A stretch of DNA of 64,000 nucleotides from Tubulanus polymorphus (Eukaryota; Nemertea; Palaeonemertea; Tubulaniformes; Tubulanidae), in contig NC_134027.1 in assembly GCF_964204645.1 (NCBI RefSeq), positions 13,318,485 to 13,382,484 on the forward strand. Reading direction: 5' to 3'. Positions 57,570-64,000 of this stretch are shown here, in pieces. How positions within the stretch are numbered: position 1 is the stretch's first letter; every line of letters starts with the position of its first letter. Both the position numbers and the translations under genes were made by a program. Below the pieces are notes generated by a model. The model saw only the letters and a program-made list of their open reading frames with translations, ran no database searches and was not told the DNA's origin.

Positions 57570-58358
57570 ATGGAAGGTGGAATATATGAAATACAAACTA
57601 CAAGTGAAATAATGTCAGATATCTATTATATAATACCTTATGAACATAGTAAGTATTTTGGAGAATTCTATAATCAATTCAAATATAGAATAAGTAAAAT
57701 TGATAATAATAAAAGTGGTGTTGTTGATAATGTAAGTAATGAAATTGATATGTTATATAATAATGTTTTACCTTCTACATATAATAATAAAATAATATTA
57801 GATTATAGTGAAAATAGAAATTATTGTGGTTATTGTAAAGGTGCATTTTCAAACAGCCCATCAAATTGGAATAACCATATGAATACAGCTGTACATATTA
57901 CTAATGTTATAAAACGCGTTGGTTTAAGAGAATTTATAGAACACCCATTTAGATATGTAACAAAGTTTGTTTCAAATAAAAAAGTAAATGGTAAAGATTT
58001 ATATAAAGATTTATTATGTGAATTTTTATCTAAGGAACCTGAACACAGTAAAGATGAATTAGATTTAATTGATGCTAATAAAATATTAGGATCAAACATT
58101 GTAAATAAAATATTAAGGTCAAACACTAAGAAAGAGGATATAGTTACAGATAAGCATATTGATAATGAAGATTATTTAGATACAGATTGGACGAAACGTA
58201 AAGTAGTAACTATTAATGATGCGGTAGATCGGATGAAAAAGGATTATATTGAAAAAACTTATGATGATCCGGTAGATAGGGTTAATAGATTGTTAGAGTC
58301 TGATGATGAATTGGAGGATGATGATGAAAATGATGTTAATTATCTCACATTCACATAA
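57570..58358 (+). CDS. Polinton block E: 262-residue finger protein, intact
   Basis: The start is in TATAATAAATGG, 33 bp after the capsid stop. The N-terminus contains IYYIIPYEHSKYFGEFYN. A Cys2-His2 finger YCGYCKGAFSNSP..WNNHMNTAVH lies at about residues 88-112. A Lys-rich region with KFVSNKKVNGKDLYKDLLCE follows, and the C-terminus is very acidic (ESDDELEDDDENDV). The capsid-side gene of block A in the same slot has a similar start but three fingers. It is probably expressed late with capsid genes. It could bind DNA or be a minor core protein; neither is shown. Confidence 0.7.
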   Translation: MEGGIYEIQTTSEIMSDIYYIIPYEHSKYFGEFYNQFKYRISKIDNNKSGVVDNVSNEIDMLYNNVLPSTYNNKIILDYSENRNYCGYCKGAFSNSPSNWNNHMNTAVHITNVIKRVGLREFIEHPFRYVTKFVSNKKVNGKDLYKDLLCEFLSKEPEHSKDELDLIDANKILGSNIVNKILRSNTKKEDIVTDKHIDNEDYLDTDWTKRKVVTINDAVDRMKKDYIEKTYDDPVDRVNRLLESDDELEDDDENDVNYLTFT

Positions 58359-58409
58359 GATAATAGTTGAAAATGGTATAAAATAATAGTTAATAAAAAA
58401 GGGGTTTTA

Positions 58410-58705
58410 AGCATTTAGGTATCTAATACGTATTCAATACGTATCTAATACGTATTTAAGTATTTATGTATCTAATATGTATTAATCTAAATAACCTTTA
58501 TTATTTTCAAACTTAGTTGAAAAATTAAAATATATTAGTTGAATAATTAAAATAAATAATATATTTTAAAAAAGGGGGTTTTAAGCATTTAGGTATTTAA
58601 TACGTATGTAATACGTATTTAATACGTATCTAATACGTATTTAATACGTATCTGATACGTACCTAATACGTATCTAATACGTATTTAATACGTATCTAAT
58701 ACATA
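58410..58705. repeat. TAATACGTATC repeat array between converging genes
   Basis: Tandem ~11-bp units built on the self-complementary ATACGTAT occur in two clusters, 58410-58490 and 58598-58705. They are separated by AT-rich sequence that includes two copies of GGGGTTTTAAGCATTTAGGT (58400, 58566). The array fills the gap between the rightward capsid-side genes and the leftward ATPase. Candidate roles are a bidirectional terminator, a protein-binding array or a replication element. Confidence 0.85.
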
Positions 58706-58720
58706 AATGCTTTAAATGCC

Positions 58721-59318
58721 TTATTTTATAAATTTATATTCATAAGGAAATTGAAGCTTCAGAAGTAATTTTGAGCCTTTATTATTCTTTAATTTATTCA
58801 TATATTCATCATGTAATTCAGTAGGTATAATTTGATTCTCTTCCAATAATTGTTGCATAGATTTTCTATCTTTGTTATAAAATAAAACTAAAAATCTTAT
58901 ATTCTCCCTAAAATCTTTCACAATTGAATTATAACCCATGTTGTTATCCCAAAATGTCTCCCAGAGAAAGCTAAATAGCATAACTCACTTTCTCTTACTT
59001 TTGAATCATGTAAATTTGCACAATCATCTATAATGAATAATGTATTTCATCCTTTATAAATATCCATTGCTATTTTAATCAATTATCTAAATTTTCTTTT
59101 ACTGTTTTAGGATTTAATATGATAAACTTTTTTATCTTAACTATATCTCTATTATATGTTTTATTCATTTCATAAGTAGGGCATAATAATATTATATTAT
59201 CAAAATGATTCTTATAAATAGTTTCTAACAAATCTAATATGAAATGTGTTTTACCACAGTTGGTTACTCCAGTAACTAACATATTATGCGGTTCAAATAT
59301 AAATTAATCTTTATTCAT
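58721..59318 (-). pseudogene. Polinton block E: packaging ATPase (FtsK/A32-like)
   Basis: The ATG at 59318 lies inside the last codons of the integrase tail. A TAA is the fifth codon. The Walker A box is GVTNCGKT (59.26 kb) and is followed by FDNIILLCPTYEMNKTYN. After a frame change near 59.09 kb come a Walker B-like LFIIDDCA (59.03 kb) and LAFSGRHFGITTWVI. The C-terminal frame 58981-58721 starts in a shifted frame and contains IVKDFRENIRFLVLFYNKD. About 200 residues is normal for this family. The enzyme class pumps DNA into capsids. Confidence 0.8.
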
Positions 59319-60393
59319 TTATTCTTTTAATTTTACTAGATGAAATCCATTCATTAAATTTATCATCATACCCTTTATATTTCACCAAAGAATACTTTTT
59401 TCCTTTAAGAGTTTTTGTTTTCAATACTTTTTCTATTTTGTATTATATTTCATCTGGATTCGGTACACGTGATAATTCTTATTCATAGAAATAACCTAAT
59501 ATATCTTCATCTTTTAAATATTCTAATATATAAACAAAAGGTTTAGTAAGTATTATCTTTTTAATTTTAAATATATCTTCGGTAAAATTAGGAGTATAAC
59601 CTTTATAAAATGTTTTTCGATATTTAGATATTCTTACATGCTGTCCTATTTTGAATTTAGGTTCACCAAAATCATGTGTAACAAATGCTCCATATAAATT
59701 ATTCCAAACTATTTCTGAATTATCTTCTTTTCTAGCTTGTATAGGTTTCATATTTATAGAACTATGTTTAGAATTATTATAACCTTTCACTAAATCATCT
59801 AACACATCGATATATTTATATGTTTCAGTTGCTGTAAAATATTTCCACATTCTAGTTTTCAATGTTTTATTAAATCTTTCAATGATAGCTTTTTTATCTG
59901 AATGCGTTGAAAAATATTCTACATCGTTATCAGATAATAGTTTTTTAAAATGTTTATTATAGAATTCCTTACCTTCATCAAATTGTATCCTACCTGGATT
60001 AGCTTCTTTAAATATTGATTTAAAAGCATTAGTAACCTCTAAACCTGTTTTATTTTTGATTGGTATACTCCATGCGTATCTACTTAATATATCTATAACA
60101 TTTAATATCCAGAAATATCCTTTGTTGTATTCCTCTAAGTTCTTCATGTCAATTAAATCTGCTTGCCATTGTTGATCGATATATGAAACCATAACTTTCC
60201 TTGTTAAATAATTTTTATCCATTTTCTTATGGATTTGATATCTTGGTTGATTTTGTAACCATAATTTTAATTCACTATATTTTATATTTTCTTTATCAGA
60301 TTTAATTTTATCCCATAATTCTGAAACGCTAGAATACGATACTTCACTCTCTGGGTTATAATATAAATCTCTTAAATATTGTTCTTTTTTCAT
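59311..60393 (-). pseudogene. Polinton block E: integrase with C-terminal chromodomain
   Basis: An intact 304-residue frame 60393-59479 carries the retroviral-type integrase core. The catalytic residues are Asp79 in WQADLIDM, Asp139 in IQFDEGKEF and Glu172 in AIIERFNKTLK, followed by an SH3-like region (KFKIGQHVRISKYRK). The same frame continues past two TAA codons (near 59.48 and 59.43 kb) into YKIEKVLKTKTLKGKKYSLV, KYKGY and a W, a chromodomain, ending at 59311. Polinton integrases commonly carry such a tail. The core could still be translated without the tail. The end overlaps the ATPase start by 8 bp. Confidence 0.9.
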
Positions 60394-60399
60394 CTTCTT

Positions 60400-60691
60400 T
60401 TAATCCATTAATAATAATCTGGGTTTATTTTCAATGGTTTTATCATTTGACTTATTTTCTGGTATAATAGGTTTATCATCGGAATCATTATTATTAGATT
60501 TGGATTTATGTTTATATATTACGCCAGAAAATATAATAACTGTTACTAATCCAATTGTAATATATAATTTATTATTACTTCCTGCATTAGAAGAATCAGA
60601 CGGATTATCATTCGAATCAATAACAGATAATTTCTATGGTTCATTTAATTTGTTTTTCGGATCTAGGTTTCTTCTTAATATCATCACTCAT
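60400..60691 (-). pseudogene. Polinton block E: single-span membrane protein
   Basis: The ATG at 60691 is in AAAATAAATG. A Lys-rich start is followed by a stop/frameshift near 60.64 kb, then NDNPSDSSNAGSNNKLYI, a transmembrane stretch ITIGLVTVIIFSGVIY and a charged Asn/Asp/Lys tail ending LLLMD. About 97 residues. Its start overlaps the stop of the gene upstream and its end precedes the integrase start by 6 bp, implying one leftward transcription unit. Confidence 0.6.
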
Positions 60692-61240
60692 TTATTTTAG
60701 TTAATTTTTGTTCTGATTCAATATCTTCTGATTTACTTTTATCTTTGTATTCTATAGGTTTGATGTTAGAAAATGTTATAAATCCAGTAGAAATCAATGT
60801 CATTATTCCTCCTAAATGGAATGAAGCGTATCCGACCCATTTCTGTAGTTTTGTCATAACTAAGTAGTCATTTTTTAAATCACTATATAATTTGTTTTCA
60901 TCATCAATTGGTATAATCCGGTTACATAATTTAGAGTAACATTTATAATACCATCTCTTATACAGTCGTTTATTCGAGCTAATCTAGCTTCTTCATATAT
61001 TTTGAAATGTTTTATTACTTTATCTGGTTTCATGGGATCTAGTTCTTGATAAGTTATAATTTCTCCCAAGAAGTCCTTAGATTTGCCGCCGGCAATTATT
61101 AACTCAAGATGATGCTTACATGTTAAATAGTATTCATAATCAATATTATTATCAACTTGAGCACAATTAGAAACAACTGTATCATTATTGCCAGTAATGC
61201 CCAAATCCTCAATTGTCTTTTCAATATCAGATTTCTTTGA
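60684..61240 (-). pseudogene. Polinton block E: ~180-residue protein with membrane segment
   Basis: The main frame to 60875 reads NNDTVVSNCAQVDNNIDYEY, then LTCKHHLELIIAGGKSKDFL and KVIKHFKIYEEARLARIND. A frameshift near 60.92 kb leads to KLQKWVGYASFHLGGIMTLI, STGFITF and an acidic tail ending at 60684. The start codon is unclear; a TAA lies at about 61.24 kb where a start would be expected. Function unknown. It is the outermost gene at this end of block E. Confidence 0.55.
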
Positions 61241-61244
61241 CTTT

Positions 61245-61560
61245 TATATTAGAGAAAAAAGCGAAAAAAAATACTATAAGTATTATAGAATGATACAAGT
61301 AACTCTTTAATTAACACTAGCTTAGTTAAGTTAAAGAATTCTAGGATTAACTAGATTTGAATAGCTAGTTGAAGTTATTGTTTTTTTATTCAATTCTATT
61401 CAAAATATAAAGTATTCTCCTTTTAAAAAGAAATATTAGATTTTGAAAAAAATCAAAATAGAATTCACTAGCTAGTTGAAGTTATTGTTTTTTAAATACT
61501 TTTTATTTAAATTAGGATTCAATATCTCACTACTTTTGTCTATCTATTAGGAGCAGTAAT
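61245..61560. repeat. Right end region of block E with a direct repeat
   Basis: Very AT-rich. GCTAGTTGAAGTTATTGTTT occurs at 61364 and again at 61471 (23 matching bases each). Composition changes to host-like after about 61560. This may be near the original transposon end, but no inverted partner is visible. Confidence 0.45.
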
Positions 61561-62395
61561 TATAACAGTCCAGATAAGTCATTTCGGATCCTCGATAATA
61601 AATCCTCAAACTGAAAATCAATTCAACGAAAACGTCGGGTGGAATTACTATTTCATAAACACATGTATTTTATTCTACAGTCAGTATCGATTTCAACATT
61701 CCAAGCCGCTCATTTCATGAGCGGTAAGGTATGCGCGGAATGCAGGAATCAATTCAAGTATAATACAACATCTGTCACTGTAACCATAAACAACGACTGA
61801 ATGACGCAATTGAAATTCCGGCAAACGTAATGCATTGAAAGTCTATACAGTATGGCTAAACTGCTTCAGTCACATAAGTTGAAATATCCGTAATTTCTGA
61901 TTTCACTTCCTTCCATATTCACTTTCATGACTCAAATAGCAATTGTCTTCTTGTTTCGCGTAGCATTTTGTTATCTAAAAGATAAATATCTAGCGTAGAA
62001 TAAAACTAACTTGAAGGTGTAGTTGTCAAATATGAATTACAGCACTTAAACATGTTTAACGTTTCCCAACACCTTAATAACAACAAAAACGGTACTTACA
62101 TTTATAACTGTAAACTCCCAATTGTGTTTCTAGCGAGAAATCCTATGCGTTCTGTATATTCCGTCTGTTCAGTTCGGTGCTCCAATGTGTTGTAATGCGT
62201 CTGCGCTATGGAACGCTAGTGACAGCTGTTCTTTTATGATGAAATTGATTAGGCCTAATTCTTTTCAACTGAAAGCGTTCGATCAATATTCAAATGAGGT
62301 ACTCCCCATTCAACTAGCTGCGACACAGATGCAAATAGCTAATACAATTGCATATAGGCAGTTTGACATAGATCGAGAGATACCGGTTTTCTAAG
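61560..62395. other. Host DNA between blocks E and F
   Basis: Host-like composition with a TTAGGCCTAA word near 62250. A 69-codon frame at 62.19 kb has no family signal. Confidence 0.4.
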
Positions 62396-62398
62396 CAC

Positions 62399-63090
62399 TT
62401 AAGATTCAACGTATTTTTCATTATGTGTTGAGTAATTCCATAATTCAACAAATGTCTTTGCTTTACACAGCTGATCCAAATATAACTGAAAATCTAGTTT
62501 ATTTCCTTTCCTAATATTTTCAACTTTTTCTAAAGGTCTTAAGTTTTTCCAGCTCCAGATTAATTTCTGTTTGTCTTCATCATTCATGTTGAATTTAGAT
62601 ATTGGTAACACATGATCAATATGAAAATAATCTCCATAATTATCTATATTCATTTCACCATTGAACTGATCTATAATCTATGATTTTAAGAATTCATCTG
62701 AACAACCCAACAAATTAGATAGTGTTTCTGAGTGTTTATCTTTACCGAATAGTTGTGATAATCTAGAACTTAAACATCTTCTCATTTTAAAATTAAAATC
62801 TGTTTTATACCTTTCATTTTGATAATTATTACTGTAATCATTATAATGTCCACGATTATTATTTCTCCATTCTCTCATATATTCTGTCATATAATCTGGG
62901 TGATTTGTAAAATATGTTTTATTATTCTGTTTCCAACATGTTTTACAATTATTTCTTAAACTATCTTTCTTAGTTTTTGTGTGTAATATTCTGTAAATGG
63001 CTTATTCAACTCACATTTTGAACATTTCTTATAGTATATATTAACAAAACTATTTGTAATATTGATAGTTTGTGATTGTTCTGTCTCCAT
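62399..63090 (-). pseudogene. Polinton block F: HNH homing-type endonuclease
   Basis: The ATG at 63090 is in TATAATAAATGG. An N-terminal zinc ribbon (YKKCSKCELNKPF... and CKTCW) is followed by a frameshift near 62.97 kb, YMREWRNNNRGHYND, LSQLFGKDKHSETLSNLLGC, a TAG near 62.68 kb, and then the HNH core YFHIDHVLPISKFNM...WKNLRPLEKVENIRKGNK. This layout matches freestanding HNH endonucleases of large DNA viruses and phages. Catalytic residues of the core (His-Asp-His, Asn in KNLRP, Asn in ENIRKGNK) are intact. It lies directly downstream of PolB; block C and D have no such gene there. Confidence 0.8.
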
Positions 63091-64000
63091 TTATTATACA
63101 TATTTTTTTTACTAAAATTTGATATTTCCTTTTCTTTCTCTTCTTCTCTTTTAAATATTAAGTATTCTTCTAAACCATACGCGACTGTATGAATTCCATC
63201 ATCCAGAATATATCTTTTATCATCGAATGGGTTTAAACTTATCTTCTCTATCTCTTCAATAAACATTTCGTGGTACTCAGATCTTAAACATTTCATCTTA
63301 TGTTTTCTAACTTCTTTATTAAATATACAATTGATGTAATCTTTAAAATGAATATTCTTTTCAACAACGCTTTTGGTTATTCCTTTCAATTTCTTTGATT
63401 CATGAGTTTTAGTTTTATATTAATACATTTTAGATCTAATTCCAATGAACTCTATCATTTCTTCACCTCCTAATTCATCCTTAAACTTCCCGGGCACCTT
63501 TTTATTATCATTGCTAGACAATTCATGAACTTTTGGATAATTACTGAAATCAAAATGATGATTTAATGTTTTTAAATCATCTGTTATGTTATTAGTTTTT
63601 ATCTTTGATACGTAACTGTCAGTATCAAAATATAAGATTTCTATATGCTTTTCTCCAAAATGAGGTTGTAATACGTTATAATAGAATTTATACATTAATA
63701 GTTTTGATATTTCTAAAACTGTTGCTCCAACATAAATTGGTTTATTAAATTTCATAGAAGTTCTCATTTTAACTGCAGCTAAATTTTCATCAAATATTCT
63801 GTTACCAGTAAATTTAGGATATGTTTATAAATGCCTTATCCTTTTACCATTACTAACTAACTCAATATCATTTCTATTTCTAATATTTTCACAAGTCTTA
63901 CCATAGAATGCATTATTCATTAGTTTGAAGAAATCTTTCTCGAAATCAGTTTTAGCTTTAGTTCTCTGTTTCGTGTTGAAATCTATATATTTTTCTAACC
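63091..64000 (-). pseudogene. polB: Polinton block F: DNA polymerase B, C-terminal part, intein-free
   Basis: Enters from the window end. It shows FEKDFFKLMNNAFYGKTCEN (motif B, K..xNxxYG), KFNKPIYVGATVLEISKLLM, the uninterrupted catalytic motif ILYFDTDSYVSKIK (63.62 kb) and GKFKDELGGEEMIEFIG. The C-terminus contains FDDKRYILDDGIHTVAYG. In-frame TAA codons near 63.826 and 63.42 kb and a frame change inactivate it. The N-terminal half lies outside the window. Confidence 0.85.

Overview
This is a piece of an animal nuclear genome, probably a marine invertebrate. The evidence is spliced exons of an astacin-family metalloprotease, BEL/Pao retrotransposon remains, many MITE-like and satellite repeats, and recurring TAGGCCTA words. 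I cannot name the species. Host sequence makes up most of the window. Embedded in it are six AT-rich blocks of a Polinton/Maverick-type virus-like DNA transposon, all decayed to different degrees.

Layout: 1-7.4 kb is host repeat DNA (a ~93 bp satellite with a TTAA MITE in it, an inverted block of the same satellite, microsatellites). Polinton block A (7.4-9.56 kb) holds a finger protein and a capsid fragment. At 9.6-15.9 kb are degraded dispersed gene families, including an integrase-like gene on the minus strand. Block B (16.0-17.6 kb) has a two-finger protein and the PolB N-terminus. From 20.6 kb the astacin gene runs on the plus strand. Its four recognisable exons (20.64, 30.06, 49.22, 49.37 kb) join with matching phases across very long introns. 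The second of these introns contains block C (30.67-39.1 kb), BEL/Pao remains (39.2-41.9 and 43.6-44.2 kb) and block D (45.24-45.72 kb). Block E (51.2-61.5 kb) and block F (62.4 kb to the window end) follow the last exon seen.

Combining blocks C and E gives one gene order. A two-finger protein and DNA polymerase B face a large finger/ribbon protein. Then come penton, a small acidic protein, three small membrane proteins, a ~450-residue conserved protein, an acidic coiled-coil membrane protein, the major capsid protein and another finger protein. Facing these are the packaging ATPase, an integrase with a chromodomain and two membrane proteins. This makes a replication-integration-packaging-capsid set. 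I found no maturation protease. Almost all start codons in the blocks carry the same upstream word, AATAAATG or TATAAATG.

The most interesting point is in block C. The polymerase B remnant carries a mini-gene inside its catalytic pol-c motif that reads as an intein with two LAGLIDADG motifs. The polymerase in block F has the same site uninterrupted, but a freestanding HNH homing-type endonuclease lies just downstream of it. A perfect 75-bp inverted repeat marks the break where block C lost the middle of its polymerase.
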